Shown piece by piece: positions 42,918 through 51,005 of a stretch of 55,564 bases of DNA. The position numbers and the translations under genes were made by a program. The stretch is from an uncultured Spirochaetales bacterium (GTDB lineage: Bacteria; Spirochaetota; Spirochaetia; Sphaerochaetales; Sphaerochaetaceae), in contig CASEAG010000007.1 of the NCBI GenBank assembly GCA_949285785.1, positions 1 through 55,564 of the forward strand, read 5' to 3'. The notes below the pieces were generated by a model, which was not told where the DNA came from, ran no database searches, and saw only the letters and a program-made list of their open reading frames with translations. How positions within the stretch are numbered: position 1 is the first letter of the stretch; each line of letters begins with the position of its first letter.

Positions 42918-44129
42918 TCAGTCTTTGATTTCCTGGATGCGTCTGCCCATGATTGCAATCAGGCCAACAACAAGAGCGTTTCCCATGCAGAAATACCTGA
43001 AATTCTGAGGCATGCCTGTGTTGGTCCAGTTATCAGGAAAACCATCAAGCCTTTCGCATTCCACTGGTGTAAGCAGCCTGAGTCTACCTGTCTCCGGATC
43101 CTTTACCACATGAGTCGACCTGTTCTTGGAGGATTCCCCTGTCAGCATTGTCCGACTGGGCTTATCCAGGTAATCGGGATAGGCTATCGGGCCTTCGGAA
43201 TAGTTATACTCATGTCCATTTGCAGACACGCGCTTCTCCTTCTTGGCACCCTTCATGTAGGCCCATTTGGGCTCATCTTCCGCCTTTATGTAGAAGCTTT
43301 CATCCACATTGTGCTCAAGGCACTCCCCAAGCGTCTTGCGAGGACCGTCATAGACAGCCTCGACACGCAGAGTCTGGATTGTGGATCCAATGCAATAGCC
43401 GCTGTTCTCGAATGCGGCGTGGAATCTGTCGGAAACAGCCTGGATATCATCTGGAATTTCTACTGTTTCGACACGGCAGATTTCCTCATATCGTCTGCAA
43501 TGGAAAGCCGGAGCAAAGAAACCATCCTTCAGAAGAATCTCATCTCCCGTCTTCCTGCCATAAAGCTTCTTCTGAATGTTCTTGTCCCTCGTGGCGAAGA
43601 TGAAAGTCCTTCTTCTCCTCTGTGGGAAGCCATAGTCGGCAGCGTTGATGACACGCCATTCTATGGAATAGCCTAGAGAGGAAAGACAGGCCAGGATGAT
43701 ACCGAAATCACGACCACGCTGCTTTGCAGGCGATTTGAGGAGCCGGTCCACGTTTTCAAGCAGAATGAATCTCGGCCTCTTGTCTGTAGCGATTCTGTAG
43801 ATTTCCCACCACAGCACACCTTTTTTCCCTTGGATGCCCTTGGAGTTTATCAGAGTTGATGCGACGGAATAGTCCTGACATGGAAAACCTCCCACAAGAA
43901 GCTCATGGCCGGGGATGTCCTTGCTGTCGACGGTTGCGACATCGACGTTGAGGTTCGTGCTTTCAGGGAAGTGTTCATTGTAGCAATCGAATGCCCACTG
44001 GCTTTTCTTGCCAGGCTCCCACTGGTTTGCAAATATGGTCTTCCATCCGGACTCGCCAAGCCCCAGATTGAACCCCCCTACTCCAGCAAAGAGCTCCACT
44101 ACGGTATTTTCCTGAACCTTCGTCGCCAT
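42918..44129 (-). CDS. DNA cytosine C5-methyltransferase of the restriction system
   Basis: 403-residue C5 methyltransferase. Motif I VVELFAGVGGFNLGLG, motif IV GGFPCQDYSV with the catalytic Cys, motif VI ENVDRLL, motif VIII QRRRRTF, and the IX/X region LTPVECERLDGFPDNW and GNALVVGLIAIMG appear in normal order. Paired with the Sau3AI-like enzyme it should protect GATC by methylating its cytosine, as M.Sau3AI does. AAGGG lies ten bases before the ATG. It is divergent from the HNH gene; the 157-base gap (44130-44286) holds both promoters and no gene. Confidence 0.92.
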   Translation of the reverse strand: MATKVQENTVVELFAGVGGFNLGLGESGWKTIFANQWEPGKKSQWAFDCYNEHFPESTNLNVDVATVDSKDIPGHELLVGGFPCQDYSVASTLINSKGIQGKKGVLWWEIYRIATDKRPRFILLENVDRLLKSPAKQRGRDFGIILACLSSLGYSIEWRVINAADYGFPQRRRRTFIFATRDKNIQKKLYGRKTGDEILLKDGFFAPAFHCRRYEEICRVETVEIPDDIQAVSDRFHAAFENSGYCIGSTIQTLRVEAVYDGPRKTLGECLEHNVDESFYIKAEDEPKWAYMKGAKKEKRVSANGHEYNYSEGPIAYPDYLDKPSRTMLTGESSKNRSTHVVKDPETGRLRLLTPVECERLDGFPDNWTNTGMPQNFRYFCMGNALVVGLIAIMGRRIQEIKD

Positions 44130-44286
44130 ATTTTCTGTACCCTTACATCACAATCTTAGTTGAAAAGAACCATCTTGAAAAGATCGATTCGGAGCTTAGC
44201 AGAAAAAAGATTTTCGATCAATCGCACCAGCCACTAGTCTGGAAGACTGTCGACTTGCCTGGTATCCTGGAGACAAGTATACGGAA

Positions 44287-45087
44287 ATGAGCAGAAACCC
44301 GAACTGGACAGAAGAGGAACTCATACTGGCATTATGTCTTTACTATGAGCTTCCATCCGGAAAGCATCATCAGAGCAATAAGGAAGTCGAGAATCTTGCA
44401 ACAAAGCTTGGGAGAAGAACGCCCAGTTCCGTTGCCTATAAGCTCGGAAATTTTAAATCGCTGGATGACCGTTATACAGGAAAAGGCATGACTAATCATT
44501 CCAAGCAGGATGAAAACATTTGGAACAAGTACCTTGACCATCCTGCCGAACTGTTCGAAAGACGCAATCAAATTCTAGCCCGATACCATGTCGACAGTGC
44601 TTCCGAACCGTCTGCGGACTATTGCCCTCTTCCCGATTCGGAGTTAGACAAGCTTGTCCATGAGATTGATTTCAGTGTCAAAGACAGAAAGAAACTACAG
44701 AACTGGCGAGAGAGCCAATGGGCTTTCCGCCTGTCTCTACTCAAAGGCTATGATTCACATTGCTGCCTTTCGGGGATAAGCAACACAGACTTTCTGGTAG
44801 CATCCCACATTGTCCCTTGGAGCATCGACAAGGAGAACAGGCTCAATCCAAGAAACGGACTGTTGCTGAACGTGTTCCTAGACAAGGCCTTTGACAAAGG
44901 ATATATCTCCATACGCAGCAACGACTACAAAGTACTGGTGAGCCCTTCGATAAGAGACGAAAAGCTGAAGTCGCAACTAGTACGTTATGAAGGGCAGACC
45001 ATTGCATTACCACGAAACCCAGCAAGAAGGCCCGACAACAGGTTCCTCGAATACCACAATGATGTAATATTCCGTCATCACATTTGA
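44287..45087 (+). CDS. HNH endonuclease, accessory gene of the restriction island
   Basis: 266 residues. The C-terminal domain is an HNH_2-type nuclease: CCLSGISNTDFLVASHIVPW (first His in ASHIVPW), then NPRNGLLLNVFLDKAFDKG with the Asn and Asp. The N-terminal part (WTEEELILALCLYYELPSG, RTPSSVAYKLGNFKSLD) is a small helical DNA-binding-like domain that often precedes HNH_2 in restriction loci. It may be an additional nicking or modified-DNA-restricting enzyme. Ribosome site is weak (CGGAA). AT-rich compared with the flanks. Confidence 0.82.
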   Translation: MSRNPNWTEEELILALCLYYELPSGKHHQSNKEVENLATKLGRRTPSSVAYKLGNFKSLDDRYTGKGMTNHSKQDENIWNKYLDHPAELFERRNQILARYHVDSASEPSADYCPLPDSELDKLVHEIDFSVKDRKKLQNWRESQWAFRLSLLKGYDSHCCLSGISNTDFLVASHIVPWSIDKENRLNPRNGLLLNVFLDKAFDKGYISIRSNDYKVLVSPSIRDEKLKSQLVRYEGQTIALPRNPARRPDNRFLEYHNDVIFRHHI

Positions 45088-45129
45088 ATCTACATGTGTT
45101 GCGACAAGCAATCATGCTATCCTTGAGCA

Positions 45130-45606
45130 ATGCAACTGAAACTCCACATCGACGGAATCCTCTTCTCTCTCCGGATAAGCAATTTCAACCCGGACTATGA
45201 CAATTCACAACTGATTGATTACTTTGATGCCTGGTGCAAAGTCTCGATTAGAATCGAATATAAAGGAACTCTACTGTACGAGCTCAAAAATGACGAGGCC
45301 TTGCTCTCCGGAGAGGTTGTAATACTGGCCAATGCGTTGCAGGACCTGGTTGACGGGCATGTCGAGAAAAAAAGGACACTTGAGAATCTCGAACCGATAA
45401 TCAAGTTCATCATCAAGAAGCACTGCGCAAAGATGCATGTCTATCTATGGGATGGCCCTGCACCGACACTGAACAAGATTGTTCTCGACTTCTATGACGA
45501 ACATGTCCAGATGCTTCTGTATTACCTACAGCTTGTTACAGGCAGGATATCGGAGTCGGACGAGCGAATCGCCAAGATGATTTCCGGCGGCTGTCTTTTA
45601 AACTGA
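45130..45606 (+). CDS. hypothetical protein of the restriction island, 158 residues
   Basis: Unrecognised. The start MQLKLHIDGILFSLRISNFN and later IRIEYKGTLLYELKNDEALL suggest a beta-rich N-terminal half; a helical half follows, with YDEHVQMLLYYLQLVTGRIS. The shape recalls small immunity-type proteins, but I cannot assign it. There is no ribosome site; an extended -10 (TGCTATCCT) ends six bases before the ATG, so the message is probably leaderless. It lies 42 bases after the HNH gene and shares its low GC. Confidence 0.65.
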   Translation: MQLKLHIDGILFSLRISNFNPDYDNSQLIDYFDAWCKVSIRIEYKGTLLYELKNDEALLSGEVVILANALQDLVDGHVEKKRTLENLEPIIKFIIKKHCAKMHVYLWDGPAPTLNKIVLDFYDEHVQMLLYYLQLVTGRISESDERIAKMISGGCLLN

Positions 45607-45656
45607 ACCCTGCCTGTGATGCGATACAAGCCAGAAGAAGGCAACGCAGAAAAAAG

Positions 45657-45688
45657 TCTCCGGGACAGGCATCGTCCTATCCCGGAGA
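45657..45688 (-). terminator. terminator of kdgK
   Basis: TCTCCGGGA and TCCCGGAGA form a perfect 9-bp stem with a 14-base loop; on the minus strand it is followed by CTTTTTTC. It lies 49 bases after the kdgK stop and separates it from the restriction island. Confidence 0.85.
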
Positions 45689-45737
45689 GAAACGATTTAT
45701 TTTCCAAGGAGAATCTTCATCTCTCGATGAACATGTG

Positions 45738-46772
45738 TCATCTCTGGACGCGTCCAGATCCGTCTCCCTTGCACAGGGCCTCGACCTCGCTGAGCCTGGT
45801 CAGGTTGAAGTCTCCGTCGATGGAGTGCTTCAGACAGGACGAAGCGACTGCGAAGTTGATGGCGTACTGCTCGTCGTCGTAGTGGCTCAGAGCATAGATG
45901 ATGCCTGCTGCGAAGGAGTCTCCACCGCCGACGCGGTCGACGATGTCGGTGATCTCGTAGTGTCTGGAGAGGTAGAAGCCGGTCTTGCCGCTGAGCGCTG
46001 CGCTCCAGCCGTTCCTGTCCGCGGACTTGCTCTCGCGAAGAGTGATGGCGACGACGCTGACGTTGGGGAACTGCTTCTTGACCTCGGCTGCCAGGGCCTC
46101 GTAGACCTTGGTGTCGAGCTCGCCCTTGGTGACATCGCTGTCGGCCTCGATTCCAAGGCACTTCTGGATGTCCTCCTCGTTGGCGATGATGACGTCTGCG
46201 TACTTGGCAAGCTCCCTCATGACCTCGGGTGCCTTCTTGCCGTAGTTCCACAGCTTCTTCCTGTAGTTGAGGTCGATGGAGACCGTGGCTCCTGCGGCCT
46301 TGGCCTGCTTCATCGCCTCGAGGGCGCAGTCGGCGGCTTCCTGGCTGACTGCCGGGGTGATGCCGGTGGTGTGGAACCATGTGGCGCCATTCATGATGGA
46401 GGCGAAGTCGAAATCCTTGACGGTGGACTTGGCGATGGCGCTCTCTGCCCTGTCGTAGACGACCAGGGAAGGTCTCTGGTTGGCGCCGGTCTCGAGGTAG
46501 TAGACACCGAGGCGTCCTCCCTTGACGCGGTTGATCGACTTCGTGTCGACTCCGTACTTCATGAGCTCCCTGACGCAGGCCTCGCCGACTGCGTTGTCGG
46601 GGACTGCGGAGACGAACTTCGCATCCTCTCCGAAGATCGAGAGGGAGACGGCGACGTTGGCCTCTCCGCCACCGAACGTGGCCTCGAGTGTCGGGCTCTG
46701 GAAGAGTCTCTGCCTCTCTGGGCTCTTCAGACGCAGCATGATCTCACCGAATGTGACGTATTTGTTAGCCAT
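45738..46772 (-). CDS. kdgK: 2-keto-3-deoxygluconate kinase
   Basis: 344-residue PfkB-family kinase. It phosphorylates KDG from the uronate pathway to KDPG. The start [20 protein letters not shown], with [15 protein letters not shown] (about 32-46), and the anion-hole signature [17 protein letters not shown] (about 290, catalytic Asp in GGGDS) are clear. GGAGGCAAATCC precedes the ATG at 46772; the upstream frame is not used. It diverges from kdgA over a 139-base control region with a KdgR box. Confidence 0.94.
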   Translation of the reverse strand: MANKYVTFGEIMLRLKSPERQRLFQSPTLEATFGGGEANVAVSLSIFGEDAKFVSAVPDNAVGEACVRELMKYGVDTKSINRVKGGRLGVYYLETGANQRPSLVVYDRAESAIAKSTVKDFDFASIMNGATWFHTTGITPAVSQEAADCALEAMKQAKAAGATVSIDLNYRKKLWNYGKKAPEVMRELAKYADVIIANEEDIQKCLGIEADSDVTKGELDTKVYEALAAEVKKQFPNVSVVAITLRESKSADRNGWSAALSGKTGFYLSRHYEITDIVDRVGGGDSFAAGIIYALSHYDDEQYAINFAVASSCLKHSIDGDFNLTRLSEVEALCKGDGSGRVQR

Positions 46773-46804
46773 GGATTTGCCTCCAATTGTGTTCGTATAG
46801 CACG

Positions 46805-46833
46805 ATTGTAGGTCATAAAAATCCATCCGTCAA
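46805..46833 (-). promoter_or_regulatory. kdgK promoter
   Basis: On the minus strand TTGACG (46833-46828) and TACAAT (46810-46805) are 17 bases apart. Transcription would start near 46798, leaving a 26-base leader. Confidence 0.75.
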
Positions 46834-46842
46834 CAAAATTTC

Positions 46843-46855
46843 GAAACATCGTTTC
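46843..46855. promoter_or_regulatory. KdgR-type operator in the kdgK-kdgA divergent region
   Basis: GAAACATCGTTTC is a 5-bp inverted repeat with 3-base centre inside AAATTTCGAAACATCGTTTC and is followed by ATTTTC. It nearly equals the enterobacterial KdgR box (GAAAC-ATT-GTTTC core). It overlaps the kdgA -35 and ends ten bases from the kdgK -35, so one bound protein could silence both genes. Confidence 0.75.
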
Positions 46856-46880
46856 ATTTTCGGAAAACCCATGTTATACT
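46852..46880 (+). promoter_or_regulatory. kdgA promoter
   Basis: TTTCAT (46852-46857) and extended -10 TGTTATACT (46872-46880) with a 17-base spacer. The -35 is weak and shares bases with the KdgR box. Confidence 0.65.
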
Positions 46881-46911
46881 GTTCTCACCTTAGACGAAAA
46901 AGGAGTGGAAC

Positions 46912-47877
46912 ATGACCAAAACAGAACTCTTCAAGTTCTTCCATGACCTTGCGATCGTGCCTGTCGTCAAGATCGACGACGCCGCAAAGGCGGTCCCTCT
47001 TGCAAAGGCCATGATCAAGGGTGGAATCAACACGGCGGAAATCACATTCCGCACAGATGCGGCGGAGGAGGCCATCAGGCGCATCAGCGAGGCCTGCCCC
47101 GAGATGGTCGTAGGTGCAGGAACCGTCATCAACCCCTCTCTTGCCGAGAAGGCGGTCAAGGCCGGCGCCCAGTTCATCGTATCGGCAGGACTCAACCCCG
47201 AGACGGTCAGGTGGTGCAATGAGCATGACGTGCCCTGCTGCCCCGGCGTATGCACCCCCAGCGAGATCGAGATGGGTCTCTCTCTCGGACTTGATACGCT
47301 CAAGTTCTTCCCTGCCGAGACCAGCGGCGGCGTGAAGATGCTCAAGGACCTCGGAGGCCCCTTCCCCAAGCTGAAGTTCATGACCACCGGCGGCATCAAC
47401 CCCGCCAACGTCCAGGACTATGCCAGGACGCCCAACGTCATGGCCATCGGCGGCAGCTGGATGGTCAAGGCCGACCTCATCGAGAACGAGAAGTGGGATG
47501 AGATCACCAGACTGTGCGAAGAGGCCCTCAGGCTCGTCCAGTGCATGGAGCTGGTCCATGTGGGAATCAACACGGCCGACGCCGCGGAGGCAAAGAAGGT
47601 CGCAGACACATTCACCGCATTCGGCATGACGCTCAACGACGGCAATTCGTCCATCTTCATGGACAAGTCCATCGAGGTCATGAAGAGCCCGTTCTACGGC
47701 GCGAAGGGCCACCTTGCATTCAAGTGCCCGGACCTCGAGAGAACGGTCAGCTACCTGGGCAAGAAGGGCTTCACGGTCAAGGAAGAGAGCGTGAAGTACG
47801 ATGCCAAGGGCAAGATGAAGGTCTGCTATTTCAACGAGGAGGTCGGCGGCTTCGCCATCCATCTCGTGAAGGGCTGA
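46912..47877 (+). CDS. kdgA: KDPG aldolase fused to a glyoxalase/VOC-like domain
   Basis: 321 residues. The first 205 form a class I KDPG/KHG aldolase (Eda): IVPVVKIDD, AEITFRTDAAEEAI with catalytic Glu, VVGAGTVINP, and the Schiff-base Lys in LDTLKFFPAE. It splits KDPG to pyruvate and glyceraldehyde 3-phosphate, the last step of the uronate route. Residues about 212-321 (MELVHVGINTADAAEAKKVA, MKSPFYGAKGHLAFKCPDLE, GGFAIHLVKG) form a VOC-like domain with a HVGI start. Typical Eda has about 210 residues. AAAGGAGTGGAAC precedes the ATG. Confidence 0.9.
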   Translation: MTKTELFKFFHDLAIVPVVKIDDAAKAVPLAKAMIKGGINTAEITFRTDAAEEAIRRISEACPEMVVGAGTVINPSLAEKAVKAGAQFIVSAGLNPETVRWCNEHDVPCCPGVCTPSEIEMGLSLGLDTLKFFPAETSGGVKMLKDLGGPFPKLKFMTTGGINPANVQDYARTPNVMAIGGSWMVKADLIENEKWDEITRLCEEALRLVQCMELVHVGINTADAAEAKKVADTFTAFGMTLNDGNSSIFMDKSIEVMKSPFYGAKGHLAFKCPDLERTVSYLGKKGFTVKEESVKYDAKGKMKVCYFNEEVGGFAIHLVKG

Positions 47878-47901
47878 TCGCCATCACACATCGCTTCACA
47901 C

Positions 47902-47927
47902 GGGCGGCAGGGGACTGCCGCCCTTTT
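47902..47927 (+). terminator. terminator of kdgA
   Basis: GGGCGGCAG and CTGCCGCCC form a perfect 9-bp stem with loop GGGA, followed by TTTT. A damaged copy of this hairpin occurs near 49356-49372. Confidence 0.88.
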
Positions 47928-47970
47928 CATGTCCGGCGAAGAGACCATGCAGACGGACAGCCAGCTTGAT

Positions 47971-48034
47971 GAAAATCAAAAGTACAATCTTTGAATTTCA
48001 TCGAAAATCAAAAGTACAACTTGTGAATTTCATT
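47971..48034. repeat. two tandem 32-bp operator-like repeats
   Basis: Two abutting 32-base units start GAAAATCAAAAGTACAA and end GAATTTCAT. They differ at only a few positions in the middle and the last base. Each unit is also an imperfect inverted repeat, GAAAATCAAA against TTTGAATTTC. The second unit overlaps the promoter of the DUF4143 ATPase gene, so they are likely binding sites that control it. Confidence 0.7.
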
Positions 48035-48048
48035 GCTTTCATTATAGA
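48021..48048 (+). promoter_or_regulatory. promoter of the second DUF4143 ATPase gene
   Basis: TTGTGA (48021-48026) and TATAGA (48043-48048), 16 bases apart. The predicted transcript start is within two bases of the ATG at 48057, so the message would be leaderless. Confidence 0.55.
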
Positions 48049-48056
48049 ATGCAGAT

Positions 48057-49235
48057 ATGAAGAAACAATATGTGCGCAGAGTGCTGAACATGACAGGCAG
48101 TCTTGCGCGAAAATCACAGTTTCTGTTCGGTCCTCGCCAGACAGGAAAGACAATGTGGATGGACAACGAGCTCACGACAGCCGCATTCCGCTTCAACCTG
48201 CTTGAATCGAATACCTATCAGCGCCTGGCGGCCGACCCATCATACCTGAGACAGGTTCTGCGCCGGGACTCAGCGGAACAAGGGCTGGTCATAATCGACG
48301 AAATCCAGAAGCTTCCCTCTCTGCTGGACGAGGTGCACAACCTGATCGAAACCACGGGATTCAGATTCCTTCTGACAGGCTCGAGCGCCAGAAAACTTCG
48401 CGCTCAAGGAGTGAACCTGCTTGGTGGGAGAGCGGGATGGAAGGAAATGTATCCATTCGTCTATCCGGAGATCAGAGACATGGGCTATTCACTGGACCGG
48501 ATCTTCTCGAGAGGACTGGTTCCTTCCTGCTATCTGTCTACGGCACCGGACGAAGAGCTTTCGGATTACATAGGTCTATATTTAAGTCAGGAAATTCAAC
48601 AAGAGGGGCTGGTCAGGAACCTGCCGGCGTTCTCTCGTTTTCTGGAAGTCGCCGCACTGGCCAATGCGGAGATGATCAACTGTGCAAACATCTCCAAGGA
48701 GGTCGGGATAAGTGCAACGGGAATATCAGAATGGTTCCGCATTCTCTACGATACACTGGTCGGATTCGAAGTACCGGCATTTCAGAAGACGAAGAAGAGG
48801 AAGACCTATGCTACATCGAAGTTCTATTTCTTCGATGTCGGGATTGTCCGTAGAATACTCGGGTTGGAAAGGATCCAGGAGAACACCGTCGAATTCGGAA
48901 AGTTCTTCGAATCCTACATCGCACATGAACTGAGAGCGTTCCTCGGATACGTCCTCGGCTACCATGACAAGGATGGACGTCTATGCTACTGGAGGACACT
49001 GTCGAATCAGGAAGTCGACTTCATCGTCGATGGCAAGCTGGCAATAGAGACGAAGACGACAAGACGCTATTCGAACTCCGACCTGAAAGGATTGAGAGCC
49101 TTGAAGGAAGAAGGAATCTGTCAGCGCCATATCCTCGTATGCAGGGAGGAGCAGCCGCTGATGAGCGATGATGGAATCGAGATACTGCCATATAAGACGT
49201 TCCTCGAGGAGTTGTGGAGCCGCAGATTTCTATGA
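48057..49235 (+). CDS. AAA-family ATPase with DUF4143 nuclease-like C-terminus (copy 2)
   Basis: 392 residues, a second and divergent member of the group at 12613. P-loop FGPRQTGKTM (about 24-33), Walker B GLVIIDEIQKLP (about 75-86), sensor LLTGSSARKLR. The C-terminal half has SKFYFFDVGIVRRI, SYIAHELRAFL and the nuclease-like EVDFIVDGKLAIETKTT. There is no ribosome site. Unlike copy 1 it has tandem operators upstream. It sits between kdgA and a decayed duplicate of the kdgA 3' end, so it arrived by insertion. Function of the family is unknown; defence or toxin-like roles are only guesses. Confidence 0.85.
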   Translation: MKKQYVRRVLNMTGSLARKSQFLFGPRQTGKTMWMDNELTTAAFRFNLLESNTYQRLAADPSYLRQVLRRDSAEQGLVIIDEIQKLPSLLDEVHNLIETTGFRFLLTGSSARKLRAQGVNLLGGRAGWKEMYPFVYPEIRDMGYSLDRIFSRGLVPSCYLSTAPDEELSDYIGLYLSQEIQQEGLVRNLPAFSRFLEVAALANAEMINCANISKEVGISATGISEWFRILYDTLVGFEVPAFQKTKKRKTYATSKFYFFDVGIVRRILGLERIQENTVEFGKFFESYIAHELRAFLGYVLGYHDKDGRLCYWRTLSNQEVDFIVDGKLAIETKTTRRYSNSDLKGLRALKEEGICQRHILVCREEQPLMSDDGIEILPYKTFLEELWSRRFL

Positions 49236-49283
49236 CAGACATTGCAGCCGCACGGCATTGGAATCAATCCGGCGCCTGAAACA

Positions 49284-49372
49284 GGACGAGGCGGTCGGGA
49301 TCTTCGCCATCCCTCTTTTCACAGGCTGATGGCCATCACCCGGCTTTCACACGGACGGCAGAAGATTGCCGA
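49284..49372 (+). pseudogene. decayed copy of the kdgA 3' end and terminator
   Basis: GACGAGGCGGTCGGGATCTT then CGCCATCC, GGCTGATGGCCATCAC and CTTTCACACGGACGGCAG track the true kdgA end (47840-47923), which encodes GGFAIHLVKG, its TGA and the terminator. About three quarters of the bases agree by eye, and the terminator stem is broken. It follows the ATPase gene, so the gene is bracketed by direct copies. The rest of 49236-49622 shows no gene. Confidence 0.6.
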
Positions 49373-49561
49373 CTGTTCTGTTTTCAATGGAATGCAACAT
49401 GGCATTTGTCGCACCACCCCGGAATCAGGTCCTGATAATGGTGAAAAAGAATTCAACAAAAACTTTTTCAACATTTTCCATGTCAGGAGGAATCCAGCTC
49501 GCCACCGAAATCCCGAACCCCCTGTCAGTGCAAAACGACCAGACGAAGTCATGTGTAAACA

Positions 49562-49590
49562 AGAGCGCGACAGTCATCACGTCGCGCTCT
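49562..49590 (-). terminator. terminator of the GH28 gene
   Basis: AGAGCGCGAC and GTCGCGCTCT form a perfect 10-bp stem with a 9-base loop; on the minus strand the tail is TGTTTAC. It lies 33 bases after the GH28 stop. Confidence 0.75.
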
Positions 49591-49622
49591 ATTCATGTCC
49601 ACAAGTACATGGTGGAAGAATC

Positions 49623-50942
49623 TCAGTCCTCCATCACGATCTCCTGCTCGACGCCGTCGACATGCACGTTCTCCAGCTCAAGGTTCTCTACGAAGCGCAG
49701 CCTTATTCCACGCTGGTCTATCTCGGGCAGGCCGAGGAACATGTCGCTATGCGACACCGGCACCAGGTTCTGTGAAGCGACGGCGAAATGGCAGTCGCGG
49801 ATCTTCACGTTGGACACCTTCATCTCGGGCAGGCCGACTATCATGGCGGCGGATGCACGGGCGCCGGTGCCATGGCAGCCGGTTATCTCGAGGTTGTACA
49901 GCCTGGGCGTCTCATCCGTCACGGGCTGAGGATCGAGCGAGAAGCACGACATGTCGTTGCAGCCGCAGCGGTAGTACATGTTCACGGCCAGCGGGCACAG
50001 GTTATCGTTCATCGTCAGATTCCTGAAGACCAGGTCGTGGATGCTTCCGCCCCGCCCTCTTCTCGATTTGATCCTGATGCCGCGGTCGGTTCCGTCGAAG
50101 ATGCAGTCGCTGACCTCGATGTGGTCGATTCCAGCGGCGGTCTCGCTTCCGATGACGGCGCCTCCGTGGGCGGCCTTGACCGTGCATCCCCGGATCGCGA
50201 CGCGTGATGTCGGGGCGGCGTCCTCGATGCCGCTCCTGCCCGAGCCGCTCTTGAGCGCGATGCCGTCGTCACCGACATGGACGAAGCAGGACTCGACGAC
50301 CACGTCCGTGCAGCTCTCGATGTCGATGCCGTCCGTGTTGGGCGCATCGGCAGGGTTCTCTATCCTGAGGTCCCTGAGCACGATGTGGTCCGAGAACACG
50401 GGATGGATGGTCCAGAACGGGCTGTCGACTATCGTGAGACCCTCGATCGTCACGCCGCTGGACTCGTGGATCTGCACCAGAGGCGGCCTGAGAAACTGGA
50501 CCTGACGGCCACCGCCACCTCCGGGTTGGTCCTCGTAGCCGGGGTTGAGGGATGCGAACATCCTCTCGATGTCGGTCTGCGGACCGTCTGCGGCATTGCG
50601 CCTCAGGTTCGCCTGATCCCACCAGGCCTGGCCGCTTCCGTCTATCGTGCCTTTTCCCGTGATGGTGACGTTCCTCGCCCCGTCGATGTAGAGACAGGGG
50701 TGCATGCAGTGGCACTTCACTCCCTCCCAGCGGGTGTACACTGGTCCGTAGAGGGAGAAGTCCGGGATGAACTTCAGCACGGCCCCCTCCTCGAACTCGA
50801 TGCGGGTGTCTTCGTGGACCGTCAGCGGGCCCGTCATGTAGACACCCTTGAGAAGGACGAGCGTCCCCTTCATGTCAAGCAGCTCCTGCAGTGCGGCGGT
50901 GTTGTCCGTCCTGCCGTCTCCGTAAAGTCTGTATTCCTTCAT
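49623..50942 (-). CDS. GH28 polygalacturonase-type hydrolase, cytoplasmic
   Basis: 439-residue right-handed beta-helix hydrolase. The four GH28 motifs are present: NTDGIDIES (about 203), GDDGIALKSG (about 224, catalytic Asp pair), AHGGAVIGSE (about 255, here HGG), and RGIRIKS (about 283). The start MKEYRLYGDGRTDNTAALQE has no signal peptide, so it would act on imported oligogalacturonides as an exo-enzyme or related rhamnogalacturonan hydrolase. AGGAGGGGGTCCGAG precedes the ATG. It diverges from the isomerase gene at 51006 over a shared operator-like palindrome. Confidence 0.92.
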   Translation of the reverse strand: MKEYRLYGDGRTDNTAALQELLDMKGTLVLLKGVYMTGPLTVHEDTRIEFEEGAVLKFIPDFSLYGPVYTRWEGVKCHCMHPCLYIDGARNVTITGKGTIDGSGQAWWDQANLRRNAADGPQTDIERMFASLNPGYEDQPGGGGGRQVQFLRPPLVQIHESSGVTIEGLTIVDSPFWTIHPVFSDHIVLRDLRIENPADAPNTDGIDIESCTDVVVESCFVHVGDDGIALKSGSGRSGIEDAAPTSRVAIRGCTVKAAHGGAVIGSETAAGIDHIEVSDCIFDGTDRGIRIKSRRGRGGSIHDLVFRNLTMNDNLCPLAVNMYYRCGCNDMSCFSLDPQPVTDETPRLYNLEITGCHGTGARASAAMIVGLPEMKVSNVKIRDCHFAVASQNLVPVSHSDMFLGLPEIDQRGIRLRFVENLELENVHVDGVEQEIVMED

Positions 50943-50970
50943 CTCGGACCCCCTCCTGGAAGGTCGTTCC

Positions 50971-50999
50971 TTTACAAGGCAAGCCTTGTGAAATATTCT
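50971..50999 (+). promoter_or_regulatory. leaderless promoter with palindrome in the spacer
   Basis: TTTACA (50971-50976) and TATTCT (50994-50999) are 17 bases apart; the transcript would start at the ATG (51006). The palindrome ACAAGGC-AA-GCCTTGT (50974-50989) fills the spacer. It likely binds a dimeric regulator that controls the isomerase-like gene and perhaps GH28. Confidence 0.6.
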
Positions 51000-51005
51000 T
51001 CATTC

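Noticed and set aside
47971-48034. Possible CRISPR repeats
   Set aside because: Two abutting 32-base units without spacers and with internal symmetry are operators, not an array. No CRISPR array or cas gene was seen in the window.
50277-51005. Long upstream extension of the isomerase-like gene
   Set aside because: The extension is antisense to GH28; promoter and family alignment place the start at 51006.
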